Assembly: GCA_012842085.1 (NCBI GenBank)
Contig: DUTM01000009.1
Coordinates: 124,001-188,000, forward strand
DNA: 64,000 nucleotides
Reading direction: 5' to 3'
Source: Mycobacteriales bacterium
GTDB lineage: Bacteria; Actinomycetota; Actinomycetes; Mycobacteriales; Mycobacteriaceae
This document shows positions 21,852 through 31,327 of this stretch, piece by piece; the stretch's first letter is position 1; each line of letters begins with the position of its first letter. The notes under the pieces were generated by a model, which saw only the letters and a list, made by a program, of their open reading frames with translations, was not told the origin of the DNA and searched no databases. The translations under genes and the position numbers were made by a program.

Positions 21852-22466
21852 ATGACTGCACGAATTGGACGTATTGTACGCGAAACTAGTGAATCCAGCA
21901 TCAAGGTGGAAATCAACCTTGACGGTACTGGCATAACCGACATTTCCACCGGTGTGCCATTTTTCGATCACATGCTTACGGCACTCGGTAAGCATGGCTC
22001 CTTCGATCTCACCGTGCAGGCTGAAGGCGACACGGAAGTCGATGCACACCACACAGTTGAAGACACTGCTATCTGTCTCGGCCAGGCCTTTAAAGAAGCT
22101 TTAGGGGACAAAGCCGGAATCCGCCGTTTCGGTGACGCAATTGTTCCCCTCGATGAAGCCCTCGCTCGGGTAGTGGTTGACGTTTCTGGACGCGCCTACT
22201 GCGTCCACCGCGGCGAACCTGCCGTGATGCGCCATACCCTTATCTCTTCCGATAAAGGCGCCTCCTATGACACCGTCATGAACCGCCACATCTTTGAAAG
22301 TTTGGCGATGAATGCTGGAATCTGTCTCCACGTCCGAGTTCTTGACGGACGGGATCCACACCACGTCACCGAAGCTGAGTTCAAAGCGTTGGCACGTGCT
22401 CTCCGGGAAGCTACCGAGATGGATCCTCGCATGACTGGCATTCCCTCCACTAAGGGCGCGCTGTAA
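21852..22466 (+). CDS. hisB: imidazoleglycerol-phosphate dehydratase
   Basis: Manganese enzyme that dehydrates imidazoleglycerol phosphate to imidazole-acetol phosphate. The 204-residue single-domain form lacks the phosphatase domain of the enteric fusion. Both metal-binding motifs are seen: [12 protein letters not shown] and the later [30 protein letters not shown] is the N-terminal signature. The start ATG 21852 follows GTAGAGAT, a weak ribosome site, 18 bp after hisC. Histidinol-phosphatase is therefore a separate gene, not visible here. Confidence 0.96.
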   Translation: MTARIGRIVRETSESSIKVEINLDGTGITDISTGVPFFDHMLTALGKHGSFDLTVQAEGDTEVDAHHTVEDTAICLGQAFKEALGDKAGIRRFGDAIVPLDEALARVVVDVSGRAYCVHRGEPAVMRHTLISSDKGASYDTVMNRHIFESLAMNAGICLHVRVLDGRDPHHVTEAEFKALARALREATEMDPRMTGIPSTKGAL

Positions 22467-22496
22467 CAGCGAATTCTGGCGAACCCCAGAAACAAG

Positions 22497-22510
22497 TAAA
22501 CTAACACGTA
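22497..22510 (+). promoter_or_regulatory. candidate -10 for hisH (leaderless)
   Basis: TAAACT at 22497-22502 is followed by 7 nt and then ATG 22510, with no ribosome site. The same TAAACT-N7-start pattern occurs at the LacI-type gene (38209-38196). It suggests an internal promoter in the his cluster. A -35 is only weakly suggested (TTCTGG at 22474-22479). Confidence 0.45.
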
Positions 22511-23187
22511 TGAAACCACGCGTCGCCATACTGGATATTGGCTCCGGAAATCTGCGTTCGGCAGAAAAGGCGGTCGCTCGCGTCGGTGCAGAAACCACCA
22601 TTACCAGCGACCCGAAAGTGGCCGTCAATGCAGATGGCCTAGTGGTTCCTGGGGTGGGAGCATTCGGCAGCTGTTGGCAAGGATTACAGCGTGTACGGGG
22701 AGACCGTGTGATCGGGCAGCGGCTTGCTGGATCCCGGCCCGTGTTCGGAATTTGTATTGGCATGCAGCTGATGTTTGAACAGGGCGAAGAGTTCCCGTAT
22801 TCCGCGGATGCAGAAGCGGAAACTACTAAGCCGACCGCTACCGCCGGACTAGGGGAGTGGCCTGGAACGGTGCGCCGTCTAGACGCCAGCGTTTTGCCAC
22901 ATATGGGTTGGAACACCGTTGATATGGCGGCAGATTCCCAACTTTTTGACGGCATTGCGGCAGACACGCGCTTCTACTTCGTACATTCCTATGCGGCGCT
23001 GGAATGGTCTCTCAAAGAGGATCCAGATGGCTTCATTGCACCGCCGAAAGTCTCCTGGGCTAAGCACGAAGACTGTCGCTTTGTAGCTGCCGTAGAAAAC
23101 GGACCGCTCTGGGCTACCCAGTTCCACCCCGAAAAATCCGGCGACGCCGGCGCGGTGCTGCTGGAGAACTGGCTCCACAGTTTTTAG
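22510..23187 (+). CDS. hisH: imidazole glycerol phosphate synthase, glutaminase subunit
   Basis: Supplies ammonia from glutamine to HisF in the synthesis of imidazoleglycerol phosphate. A class I glutamine amidotransferase of 225 residues: nucleophile Cys in [14 protein letters not shown] (C82) and the His-Glu pair in [12 protein letters not shown] near the C-terminus. The N-terminal [18 protein letters not shown] is typical. An insert rich in A, E and T (about 100-118) lies after the nucleophile elbow. No ribosome site; a -10 hexamer lies 7 nt before ATG. Confidence 0.96.
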   Translation: MKPRVAILDIGSGNLRSAEKAVARVGAETTITSDPKVAVNADGLVVPGVGAFGSCWQGLQRVRGDRVIGQRLAGSRPVFGICIGMQLMFEQGEEFPYSADAEAETTKPTATAGLGEWPGTVRRLDASVLPHMGWNTVDMAADSQLFDGIAADTRFYFVHSYAALEWSLKEDPDGFIAPPKVSWAKHEDCRFVAAVENGPLWATQFHPEKSGDAGAVLLENWLHSF

Positions 23188-23253
23188 AACCTTTAACCAC
23201 CCAATTAAATATTGCGATTATTTGACTAGTTGTCTGCCAAGAAAGGGCATACC

Positions 23254-23994
23254 ATGAGTTTCACTTTGCTTCCCGCCGTCGACATCGTCGATGGCCAAGC
23301 TGTTCGTTTGCTGCAAGGAGAGGCCGGCACAGAAACTTCCTACGGCACTCCTTTGGAAGCGGCGCTGAAGTGGCAAAACGACGGGGCAGAATGGCTCCAC
23401 CTGGTGGACCTTGATGCTGCTTTCCGACGCGGATCCAACTATGAACTGATTCGCGAAATGATTGCACAGCTCGACCTCAATGTGGAGCTTTCGGGCGGCA
23501 TTTGGGACGACGAAACCCTAGAGCGGGCCCTGGCGACAGGGTGCCGCCGGGTTAACATCGGTACCGCTGCGATCGAGAAACCGGAGTGGTGCGCAAAGAT
23601 TATCGCCGAATACGGGGACCGCGTGGCGGTGGGACTAGATGTACGCGTCGAAGATGGCGAGCCCCGTCTGCGCGGACGCGGCTGGGTGTCCGATGGTGGC
23701 AACCTCTGGGAAGTACTGGAACGCCTCAACAATGATGGGTGCTCTCGCTATGTCGTCACCGACGTTTCTAAAGACGGTATGCTTTCTGGCCCCAACCTCG
23801 ACATGCTGCGTGAAGTAGCGGAGGCGACTGACGCCAAAATTGTGGCCTCTGGTGGAGTATCCAGCATTGAGGATCTTGTCGCTATTGCGGAACTGGAACC
23901 TTATGGTGTTGACTCAGCCATTACTGGAAAAGCCCTCTACGCTGGTAAATTCACATTGCCGGATGCACTGGCTGCAGTCAAAAAGCAGGCTTAA
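23254..23994 (+). CDS. priA: phosphoribosyl isomerase, HisA/PriA type
   Basis: A (beta/alpha)8 isomerase for ProFAR in histidine synthesis; in many actinobacteria the same protein (PriA) also performs the TrpF step. The sequence is very close to mycobacterial PriA as I remember it. It keeps the catalytic Asp at residue 10 (LPAVDIVDG), R18, and the R142/W144 pair in RLRGRGW that PriA uses for its two substrates. The segment usually reading SGGIRDD reads SGGIWDD here, with W84 for Arg. ATG 23254 (246 residues) has AGAAAGGG upstream; the in-frame TTG 23230 is too far up. No trpF is present in the window. Confidence 0.93.
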   Translation: MSFTLLPAVDIVDGQAVRLLQGEAGTETSYGTPLEAALKWQNDGAEWLHLVDLDAAFRRGSNYELIREMIAQLDLNVELSGGIWDDETLERALATGCRRVNIGTAAIEKPEWCAKIIAEYGDRVAVGLDVRVEDGEPRLRGRGWVSDGGNLWEVLERLNNDGCSRYVVTDVSKDGMLSGPNLDMLREVAEATDAKIVASGGVSSIEDLVAIAELEPYGVDSAITGKALYAGKFTLPDALAAVKKQA

Positions 23995-24031
23995 AATCAA
24001 TATATAAATTTCCGTTGGAAGGATAACTGTC

Positions 24032-24805
24032 GTGACCGTCGCAATTCGTGTAATCCCGTGTTTGGATGTCGACAATGGTCGAGTTGTTAAGGGAGTCAAC
24101 TTTCTTAACCTGCGTGATGCCGGAGACCCGGTGGAGTTAGCTCGCGCCTACAACGCGGCTGGGGCTGACGAACTCACTCTCCTCGATATCACGGCGTCTT
24201 CCAGCGGACGTGACACCATGATGGATGTTGTCCGAGCAGCAGCAGAAGAGGTATTCATTCCACTTACCGTAGGTGGGGGAATCCGGACTGTGGAAGATAT
24301 TGACCGCATGCTGCGTGCCGGCGCAGACAAAGTCAGTATCAACACGGCGGCCATCGCCAATCCACAACTGCTGGTCGACGGAGCCGCTCGTTTCGGAGCC
24401 CAATGTATTGTCCTGTCCGTCGACGCACGGAGAGTCCCGGAGGGCGCAGAGCCCACGGCTTCCGGATGGGAAGTGACCACCCATGGCGGCAGCAAGGGAA
24501 CCGGCATTGATGCTGTTGAGTGGGCGAAGAAGGGCGAACAGCTGGGTGCTGGCGAAATTCTTCTCAACTCTATGGACGCGGACGGCACCAAGGATGGTTT
24601 CGATCTGGAACTGCTGAAAGCAGTCCGGGAAGCAGTATCTATACCCGTCATCGCCTCTGGTGGTGCTGGCAAAGTAGAGGATTTTGTGCCGGCAGTGAAA
24701 GCCGGAGCCGATGCTGTGCTGGCAGCCAGTATTTTCCACTTTGGCGAAGTAACTATCCAAGAAGTGAAAGAGGCGCTGCGGGCCGAAGGAATTGAAGTGC
24801 GATGA
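24032..24805 (+). CDS. hisF: imidazole glycerol phosphate synthase, cyclase subunit
   Basis: Barrel enzyme that uses ammonia from HisH to make imidazoleglycerol phosphate and AICAR. The 257 residues show [22 protein letters not shown] at the N-terminus with the catalytic Asp, [40 protein letters not shown] with the second catalytic Asp, and [14 protein letters not shown] 24032 has TGGAAGGA 8 nt upstream. The stop overlaps the start of hisI. Confidence 0.97.
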   Translation: MTVAIRVIPCLDVDNGRVVKGVNFLNLRDAGDPVELARAYNAAGADELTLLDITASSSGRDTMMDVVRAAAEEVFIPLTVGGGIRTVEDIDRMLRAGADKVSINTAAIANPQLLVDGAARFGAQCIVLSVDARRVPEGAEPTASGWEVTTHGGSKGTGIDAVEWAKKGEQLGAGEILLNSMDADGTKDGFDLELLKAVREAVSIPVIASGGAGKVEDFVPAVKAGADAVLAASIFHFGEVTIQEVKEALRAEGIEVR

Positions 24806-25194
24806 GCGACACCGCAGACGTAACGACTTTGACGGATATTCAGTGGAATGCTGATGGCCTCGTTCCGGTAGTGGTACAAGACCATGCCACCCGGGAAGTC
24901 CTCATGCTGGCGTGGGCGAATGCGGAAGCTGTCCAGTACACAATGGACACTCGCCAAGGAACATATTGGTCGCGATCTCGCCAAGAGCTGTGGACGAAAG
25001 GCCTGACCTCCGGCCACACCCAGTACGTGCGCGCAATTTTTTATGATTGCGATGCCGATACACTGCTCTACATCGTTGACCAGGCAGGGGCAGCCTGCCA
25101 CACCAACACGCACAGCTGCTTTACGCAAAGAGTATTGCTGGCGGACGAACCAGCCAAACCGTTACCCGATGATCTGCGTTATGGCACGGAATAA
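24802..25194 (+). CDS. hisI: phosphoribosyl-AMP cyclohydrolase
   Basis: Opens the purine ring of phosphoribosyl-AMP, third step of histidine synthesis. The 130-residue single-domain protein shows [25 protein letters not shown], and the metal-binding [12 protein letters not shown] followed by [10 protein letters not shown]. The ATG overlaps the hisF stop (ATGA), so translation is probably coupled. The separate pyrophosphohydrolase (hisE) is not fused and not in the window. 118 bp of non-coding sequence follow, in which I see no clear terminator or operator. Confidence 0.96.
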   Translation: MSDTADVTTLTDIQWNADGLVPVVVQDHATREVLMLAWANAEAVQYTMDTRQGTYWSRSRQELWTKGLTSGHTQYVRAIFYDCDADTLLYIVDQAGAACHTNTHSCFTQRVLLADEPAKPLPDDLRYGTE

Positions 25195-25312
25195 CGACAG
25201 TTGCCACTGAGAAGTACAGCTAAGGCCCTTTTGGGTGGAACTCAGTTCGCTTCCGTGGCTTGTGGATTATTAACCTTGTGAATAAGGAAATGATCCCCGG
25301 AAGGAGGTAACG

Positions 25313-26122
25313 ATGGGTTCGCTTCTTTCCGAAATTATTGCGGATGTTCGCAATGACCTCGCACAACGGCAGCAAGCGATTGATTATCAGACAATCAAGC
25401 GCATGTCGCTGGCAGCTCCAGCACCGCGGGACGGCTACGCTGCCCTCCGGCACTCTGGGGTGGCAGTTATTGCTGAGATAAAACGCGCCTGCCCAAAGCG
25501 TGGCCAGCTTGCAGAAATTCCCCAGGCCGGAAAACAGGCCAAAGATTATGTGGATGCGGGGGCACGGCTCGTATCCGTCCAAACTGAGCGGCACCACTTT
25601 AAAGGATCGCTGCTAGACCTGGATGATGTGCGCCGGAGCGTTGAGGTTCCGGTACTGGTGAAGGACTATATCGTTACTCCCTACCAAGTTCATGAAGCGC
25701 GTGCGCACGGAGCAGATTTGGTGCAACTGATTGTGGAAGCACTGGATCAACATACGCTCGTCTCCCTCCTGGATCGGGTGGAATCCCTGGGCATGACGGG
25801 GGTATTGGAAGTGCATAATCTGGAGGAAGCTGAACGCGCCTTAGACGCAGGAGCTAAGGTGATCGCCATTAACGCCCGCGATCTAGTGACCTCCAAAATT
25901 GATCGTGCAGTATTCAGCGAAATTTCACCCGGGCTTCCTTCAGACATTGTGCGTATCGGGGAAGCTGGTATTCGCGGCCCACACGACCTGTTGGCTTGTG
26001 CTGGTGCCGGGGTTGACGCTGTTTTGGTGGGTGAAGGTGTTGTTACTGCAGATGACCCGAAAGCAGCAGTGAGTGACTTGGTTATTGCCGGTTCGCATCC
26101 GTCGTGTCCTGCGCGGAGTTAG
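25313..26122 (+). CDS. trpC: indole-3-glycerol phosphate synthase homologue, stand-alone and divergent
   Basis: A 269-residue (beta/alpha)8 protein clearly related to TrpC. Catalytic positions are partly kept: E55 and K57 in AEIKRACP, K117 in VLVKDYIV, E166 in LEVHN, N187 and R189 in INARDL. Three family positions differ: RASPS becomes RACPK (C60), KDF becomes KDY (Y119), and the phosphate-binding ESG becomes EAG (A218). No trpE, trpB, trpA or other trp gene is nearby, although in M. tuberculosis trpC at this site is flanked by trpE, trpB and trpA. It could be the true TrpC or a paralogue with a changed role. AAGGAGGT directly upstream of ATG 25313 predicts strong translation. Confidence 0.85.
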   Translation: MGSLLSEIIADVRNDLAQRQQAIDYQTIKRMSLAAPAPRDGYAALRHSGVAVIAEIKRACPKRGQLAEIPQAGKQAKDYVDAGARLVSVQTERHHFKGSLLDLDDVRRSVEVPVLVKDYIVTPYQVHEARAHGADLVQLIVEALDQHTLVSLLDRVESLGMTGVLEVHNLEEAERALDAGAKVIAINARDLVTSKIDRAVFSEISPGLPSDIVRIGEAGIRGPHDLLACAGAGVDAVLVGEGVVTADDPKAAVSDLVIAGSHPSCPARS

Positions 26123-26197
26123 CGGAATCGACTGAGCTGACATTCGCGAAGGGAGATCATTATTCCTGTCGTTATCTCGAGTTTTGCTTCCCCCACG

Positions 26198-27061
26198 GTG
26201 ATGTCGTGGGCGTATCTTCCTAGCCCGTCTCGAGGCTATTTTTCGCTGGGGTCGCTGCAGATCCATTTCTATGCATTGTGCATTATCCTGGGCGCAGCAG
26301 TCGGCATTGCTATTGCGGCTCGGCGCTGGAAACAGCGTGGGGGAAATAAGGAAGACCTTTATGACGCACTCTTACTAGGTATCCCGATCGGCATCATTGG
26401 TGCCCGGCTGTACCATGTTATTACTGATTACCAGCTATATTTTGGGCCTGATGCTCCCAATAATCCGGTAGATGCACTGAAGATTTGGGAAGGGGGCCTG
26501 GGTATTTGGGGCGGAATATTTGCAGGGGCTTTAGCCGTCTACCTTTTCGCCAAAAAACGGCGGCTGCCGGTGTGGGATATGGCAGATGCGATGGCGCCCG
26601 GGATACTCGTCGCACAAGGCATAGGACGCCTGGGTAACTGGTTCAACCAAGAACTTTATGGACACGCCACCGACGTGCCGTGGGGGCTGGAGATATACGA
26701 ACGTGTCGGGGGAGTATCAACCGGAAATGTTATTGCTGTCGTCCACCCCACCTTTTTGTACGAAATGTTGTGGTGTTTGCTCGGGGCAGCATTCTTGATT
26801 CTGGTGGATAAGAAATTAGTGATTGGATATGGCCGCCTTTTTGCGAGCTACGGGGCCGTATACTGCCTGGGTCGTTTTTGGATTGAGCTGCTGCGCAGCG
26901 ACGCCGCGAGAACTATCCTGGGACTGCGAATCAACACGTGGGTTTCGGGCGTTTGTTTAATTGTGGCGCTCGGGTTTGTGATTTTTGGAAAGAGGGGGAG
27001 ACGTACTCCCACCGAAGTACAGCAGTATGGAAAAGAACCAATCGGGAAAAGCGTTGGTTAA
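26198..27061 (+). CDS. lgt: phosphatidylglycerol--prolipoprotein diacylglyceryl transferase
   Basis: Integral membrane enzyme that attaches diacylglycerol to the lipobox cysteine of prelipoproteins. It has several hydrophobic segments, the Lgt signature GRLGNWFNQELYG with the surrounding WGLEIYERV, and GGLGIWGGIFAGALAVY. The 287-residue form lacks the long acidic tail of the mycobacterial protein. GTG 26198 or ATG 26201 gives the N-terminus expected from relatives (SWAYLPSPSRGYF). Neither has a ribosome site. An in-frame ATT at 26162 lies 7 nt after GAAGGGAG and would add 12 residues. It follows trpC by 75 bp. Confidence 0.93.
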   Translation: MMSWAYLPSPSRGYFSLGSLQIHFYALCIILGAAVGIAIAARRWKQRGGNKEDLYDALLLGIPIGIIGARLYHVITDYQLYFGPDAPNNPVDALKIWEGGLGIWGGIFAGALAVYLFAKKRRLPVWDMADAMAPGILVAQGIGRLGNWFNQELYGHATDVPWGLEIYERVGGVSTGNVIAVVHPTFLYEMLWCLLGAAFLILVDKKLVIGYGRLFASYGAVYCLGRFWIELLRSDAARTILGLRINTWVSGVCLIVALGFVIFGKRGRRTPTEVQQYGKEPIGKSVG

Positions 27062-27084
27062 TAGAGTTTCTCTCAGTGACTAGC

Positions 27085-27098
27085 TAGGATTGATGGTG
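27085..27098 (+). promoter_or_regulatory. candidate -10 for pyk (leaderless)
   Basis: TAGGAT at 27085-27090 is followed by 7 nt and then GTG 27098. There is no ribosome site. No good -35 is visible at the expected place. Confidence 0.45.
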
Positions 27099-28516
27099 TG
27101 AAACGTCGAACTAAAATTGTATGTACGTTAGGTCCCGCGGTCGCGTCTGCCGAGAAAATCCGCAAACTTGTGGAATCCGGTATGAATGTCGCCCGTATGA
27201 ATATGTCCCACGGCGAGCATTCTGATCACGCCCAAAACTACGAGTGGGTGCGGCAAGCATCAGAGGAAAGTGGAAAAGCTGTCGGCATATTGGCAGATCT
27301 ACAAGGACCAAAGATTCGCTTAGGTCGCTTCAAAGATGACCGCACTGTCTGGGCAACCGGCGAAACCGTCACCATTACGGTGGAGGATTGCGAAGGTACC
27401 CACGATCGCGTCTCTACCACCTACAAAAACCTTGCTAACGACGCTAAACCCGGTGACCGTCTGTTGGTTGATGACGGCAAAGTTGGTTTAGTGGTTGAAA
27501 AGGTTGAGGGGCCGGATGTTATTTGTGTGGTCACAGAAGGTGGCCCGGTCTCCAATAACAAGGGTGTTTCCCTCCCCGGAATGAGTATTTCTACTCCGGC
27601 ACTCACCGAGAAGGATATCCGTGACCTTCGCTTCGCCCTCGAGCTCGGGGTGGACTTTATTGCGTTGTCCTTCGTGCGTTCGCCTTCCGACGTGGAGCTT
27701 GTCCACAACGTCATGGATGAGGTCGGACGCCGTGTTCCCGTCATCGCCAAACTGGAGAAGCCGGAAGCAATTGAAAACCTAGAGCCGGTTATCCTCGCTT
27801 TTGATGCGATTATGGTGGCTCGCGGTGACTTGGGTGTGGAACTTCCCCTTGAGGACGTTCCGTTGGTGCAGAAGCGTGCCATTCAGATTGCCCGCGAAAA
27901 TGCACGTCCGGTCATTGTGGCTACCCAAATGCTTGACTCCATGATTGAGAACTCGCGGCCTACCCGCGCTGAAGCATCAGACGTTGCGAATGCCGTCCTG
28001 GACGGTACCGACGCCGTCATGCTCTCTGGAGAAACCTCCATTGGTGCCTACCCACTGGATACGGTTCGCACCATGAGCCGTATTGTCCGTGCGGTGGAAT
28101 CGGATCCGGATGCAGTGCCCCCGTTGAAGCACGTTCCGCGCACCCGTCGTGGTGTTATTTGCCAAGCCGCTGTCGACATTGCCGAACGGCTCAACGTGAA
28201 AGCAGTTGTTGCGTTCACGACCTCTGGCGACACCATGAAACGTGTAGCGCGCTTGCACCCGCGTATCCCGCTAGTAGCTTTCACCACCACCGAAGCCGTC
28301 AAGAACCAGTTGGCGCTTTCCTGGGGCTGTGACTCGTTCCGGGTCGAAACCCTCGTGGATACTGACACCATGGTTCGCATGGCCGATCGTAAGCTATTAG
28401 AGATGCCCGGCTTCGAGTACGGAGACCAGGTGGTCATCGTCGCTGGTGCCCCTCCGGGACGTTCCGGGGCCACAAACATGGTGCATGTGCACCGCTTAGG
28501 CGAGGACGACCGCTAA
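27098..28516 (+). CDS. pyk: pyruvate kinase
   Basis: Converts phosphoenolpyruvate and ADP to pyruvate and ATP, end of glycolysis. The 472-residue protein begins KRRTKIVCTLGPA, carries the signature VIAKLEKPEAIENL with the catalytic Lys, MVARGDLGVELPLEDVP, and the ATQMLDSMI and SGETSIGAYP segments, and ends in the usual C-terminal domain. The leaderless GTG 27098 is chosen from its -10 spacing. A strong terminator follows at 28532. Confidence 0.97.
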   Translation: MKRRTKIVCTLGPAVASAEKIRKLVESGMNVARMNMSHGEHSDHAQNYEWVRQASEESGKAVGILADLQGPKIRLGRFKDDRTVWATGETVTITVEDCEGTHDRVSTTYKNLANDAKPGDRLLVDDGKVGLVVEKVEGPDVICVVTEGGPVSNNKGVSLPGMSISTPALTEKDIRDLRFALELGVDFIALSFVRSPSDVELVHNVMDEVGRRVPVIAKLEKPEAIENLEPVILAFDAIMVARGDLGVELPLEDVPLVQKRAIQIARENARPVIVATQMLDSMIENSRPTRAEASDVANAVLDGTDAVMLSGETSIGAYPLDTVRTMSRIVRAVESDPDAVPPLKHVPRTRRGVICQAAVDIAERLNVKAVVAFTTSGDTMKRVARLHPRIPLVAFTTTEAVKNQLALSWGCDSFRVETLVDTDTMVRMADRKLLEMPGFEYGDQVVIVAGAPPGRSGATNMVHVHRLGEDDR

Positions 28517-28531
28517 TATTCTCGTTAACCT

Positions 28532-28575
28532 AAATGACAGGGGGCTGTAACGATACAGCCCCCTGTCATTTATTT
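28532..28575 (+). terminator. rho-independent terminator after pyk
   Basis: A perfect 17-bp inverted repeat (28532-28548 and 28555-28571) with a 6-nt loop AACGAT and a GC-rich core GGGGGCTGT/ACAGCCCCC. A short T-rich stretch follows. It starts 15 nt after the pyk stop. Confidence 0.9.
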
Positions 28576-28610
28576 GTTCACTTACCGCTGAAATTGAGCA
28601 ATTCTGAAAG

Positions 28611-28647
28611 TGGACAATTCTTTTAAAAGTCCATAGTGTTTAGCGCG
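28611..28647 (+). promoter_or_regulatory. glgP promoter with palindromic spacer
   Basis: TGGACA (28611-28616), 17-nt spacer, TAGTGT (28634-28639), then 7 nt to GTG 28647, giving a leaderless mRNA. The spacer contains the palindrome CTTTTAAAAG (28620-28629), nested inside a TGGAC/GTCCA inverted repeat (28611-28632), a possible operator. Confidence 0.6.
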
Positions 28648-31244
28648 TGAGAGCATCAGGAATTGTTAATGTCACATCTGCCCTCCCCGCAGCACTGGAA
28701 GGTCTCAAAGACCTCGCCTACAACCTGCGGTGGGTTTGGCATGCAGATACTCAACAGCTATTTCGTTCTATTAATCCGTCTGTGTGGGACGCACACCACG
28801 ATCCACTAAAAGTCCTTCGAGACACCACCGCAACGCGGTGGAACGAACTCCAAGACGACGATAAATTCCGTAGCGACTTAGAGCACGAAGTTGCAGGGCT
28901 ACAGGATTACATGAAGACGGATGCATGGTTCCAGTCAACCCATGATCCCGACAAAACCGGCCAAGCCGATCGGGATCTCCTAACCGCCTACTTCTCCATG
29001 GAATTCGGTATCACCCCGTGCTTACCGATCTATTCCGGCGGACTCGGGGTCCTCGCTGGCGACCACCTCAAATCTGCTTCTGACCTAGGCGTGCCACTCA
29101 TAGGCGTCGGATTGCTGTACCGCTATGGATACTTCCGGCAGAGCCTCTCCCGCGAAGGCCTCCAGGTTGAGCACTACGCCACCCACGAAACTGATGAGCT
29201 TCCCATCAAGCCGGTAAAGGATGGGGAAGGAAACCAGCTAAAAGTCTCCATTCGGTTCCCCGGAAAACGTATTCTTCACGTTGCTGTCTGGACCGCACAG
29301 GTCGGTCGTGTGACCCTCCTGTTGCTGGATACTCATCTTCCAGAAAACCCGAAAGACCTGCGGGTCCTCACAGACCGTTTGTATGGCGGAAATGAAGAAC
29401 ACCGCATTCGACAAGAGATTGTTTTGGGTATTGGTGGTGTTCGTGCCGTCAACGCCTACTGTGACCTTAAAGGCATTAAACGTCCCGAAATTGCGCACCT
29501 GAACGAAGGACATGCTGGACTTCTGGCAATTGAGCGCATTAGGGAGCGCATGGACGCGGGACTCGACTTCGATGCAGCACTTGCCGAAGTTCGAGCCGCA
29601 AACATCTTCACCACCCATACTCCCGTCCCGGCAGGTATCGACCGCTTCGACATTTCCATGGTGCGGCACTACCTCAACCCCGATGAGAACGGTAACTCCA
29701 AACTTGTCCCGGGTGTGCCGGTAGACCGGGTGCTGCAATTTGGTGCGGAAGGAGACCCCAACCGCTTCAACATGGCACATATGGGACTGCGTTTGTCACA
29801 GCGCTCCAATGGTGTTTCAAAACTCCACGGTGTTGTGTCCCGCGAAATGTTTTCCTCGCTCTACCCCAATTATCCGGTGGAAGAAGCACCAATTGGATCC
29901 GTCACCAACGGTGTGCACATGCCCACCTGGATCTCGCCCACAATGCGTCCCTTGGTGAAACGTATTGTTGGGGACCAGGATCTTGCGACTGCAGACACGT
30001 GGGGTCATGGCGATAGTGTCACAGATGAAGAACTCTGGAAAACCCGCAGCATCTTGCGTAAACGCCTAGTAAAAACTGCCCGTGAGGCGGTTCGCCAATC
30101 ATGGCTGGAACGCGGCGCTGCTGAAGCTGAACTTGGCTGGACTGACCGCATTCTCGACCCGAATGTTCTTACAGTTGGTTTTGCTCGCCGAGTCTCCACC
30201 TATAAGCGCCTCACCTTGATGCTGCAAGATGCAGATCGGTTGCGCGAGATACTGTGCAACGAAGAACGCCCAGTGCAGTTCATTATTGCCGGTAAAGCAC
30301 ACCCCGCTGATGGCGGCGGAAAACACCTCCTGCAGGAGCTAGTACAGTTCGCTGATGAAGCTGGCGTGCGGGATCGGATCGTCTTCCTTCCGGACTACGA
30401 TATTGAACTCGCACAGGTCATGATCGCTGGCTGTGACGTTTGGCTGAACAACCCGATTCGCCCCCAAGAAGCATCCGGAACCTCCGGTATGAAAGTCGTC
30501 ATGAACGGTGGACTGACCTTCTCCGTCTCCGACGGCTGGTGGGACGAAATGGCTGACGATTCACTGGGCTGGACAATCCCGTCTGTGACCAATGTGGATG
30601 ACGCCACCCGTGATCGCCTCGAATCACTGGCTCTTTACGACCTGCTCGAGCAGAGTATCGCGCCACTATTCTACGACCGCGATGTGGAAGAATTGCCGCG
30701 TGGCTGGGTCGATTTGATGCGCCGTTCCTTGGTCGAATTGGCGCCACAAGTGTCCGCCACCCGCATGGTGCGCGACTACGTCGATCAGTACTACCGACCG
30801 GCACTTTACACCTCCCTATTGATGGCGGATGACGACAATGCTTCCGCCAACTTTGTGGAGTGGTTGGCACAGGTGCGGCGGGAATGGTTCAAGGTATCTA
30901 TCACTGCCTTGACCTGCAACTCTCACAGCGCACTCGCGGATGAAGCCCTCGTTGCAGAATGCTCCACCGTTGACGCAGGTGATCGCCTAGAGATAAGCGC
31001 CGAAGTGGAATTGGGAGCACTTGACCGAACTGATGTCGCTGTACAGGTTCTTTACGGACCGGCGAATGACCACGGCGATATTGAAGATGGTCAGATTGCT
31101 ACCCTGACCGCTGGTTCCGGTAATGCGTTCCATACCGAGCTCATTGTGGATGCGCCCGGCAAACTTGGTGTCACTGCACGGGTTGTGCCGCACCACGACC
31201 TTATTGTTAACCCAGCTGAAACTGGGCTTTGTGTGTGGGCATAA
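28647..31244 (+). CDS. glgP: alpha-glucan (glycogen) phosphorylase
   Basis: Releases glucose 1-phosphate from the ends of alpha-1,4-glucans. An 865-residue GT35 enzyme of the long form found in mycobacteria, with an extra N-terminal domain (DUF3417-like, about 10-125) before AYFSMEFGITPCLPIYSGGLG. The PLP-binding region is EASGTSGMKVVMNGGLTFS, with the Lys in GMK. FTTHTPVPAGIDRF and RRVSTYKR are also typical. GTG 28647 is supported by promoter spacing and has no ribosome site. Terminators on both sides make it a single-gene unit. Confidence 0.96.
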   Translation: MRASGIVNVTSALPAALEGLKDLAYNLRWVWHADTQQLFRSINPSVWDAHHDPLKVLRDTTATRWNELQDDDKFRSDLEHEVAGLQDYMKTDAWFQSTHDPDKTGQADRDLLTAYFSMEFGITPCLPIYSGGLGVLAGDHLKSASDLGVPLIGVGLLYRYGYFRQSLSREGLQVEHYATHETDELPIKPVKDGEGNQLKVSIRFPGKRILHVAVWTAQVGRVTLLLLDTHLPENPKDLRVLTDRLYGGNEEHRIRQEIVLGIGGVRAVNAYCDLKGIKRPEIAHLNEGHAGLLAIERIRERMDAGLDFDAALAEVRAANIFTTHTPVPAGIDRFDISMVRHYLNPDENGNSKLVPGVPVDRVLQFGAEGDPNRFNMAHMGLRLSQRSNGVSKLHGVVSREMFSSLYPNYPVEEAPIGSVTNGVHMPTWISPTMRPLVKRIVGDQDLATADTWGHGDSVTDEELWKTRSILRKRLVKTAREAVRQSWLERGAAEAELGWTDRILDPNVLTVGFARRVSTYKRLTLMLQDADRLREILCNEERPVQFIIAGKAHPADGGGKHLLQELVQFADEAGVRDRIVFLPDYDIELAQVMIAGCDVWLNNPIRPQEASGTSGMKVVMNGGLTFSVSDGWWDEMADDSLGWTIPSVTNVDDATRDRLESLALYDLLEQSIAPLFYDRDVEELPRGWVDLMRRSLVELAPQVSATRMVRDYVDQYYRPALYTSLLMADDDNASANFVEWLAQVRREWFKVSITALTCNSHSALADEALVAECSTVDAGDRLEISAEVELGALDRTDVAVQVLYGPANDHGDIEDGQIATLTAGSGNAFHTELIVDAPGKLGVTARVVPHHDLIVNPAETGLCVWA

Positions 31245-31284
31245 GGTACGAAAGTGCATGCCGCTTAAGTAGTAACTAAAAAGA

Positions 31285-31325
31285 GAAAAGGCCTGACAAC
31301 GAAAGTTGCCAGGCCTTTTCTTTTC
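31285..31325. terminator. bidirectional terminator between glgP and the tRNA gene
   Basis: 16-bp arms (31285-31300 and 31305-31320) with one A/C mismatch and a GAAA loop. T-rich tails exist on both strands: TTTTC to the right, and on the minus strand the complement of AAAAAGAG to the left. It can end glgP and the convergent tRNA transcript. Confidence 0.88.
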
Positions 31326-31327
31326 TG

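Noticed and set aside
24148-25128. A 326-codon minus-strand frame across hisF and hisI
   Set aside because: Composition is that of an antisense shadow (Ser/Pro/Arg-rich), and both plus-strand genes are clear.
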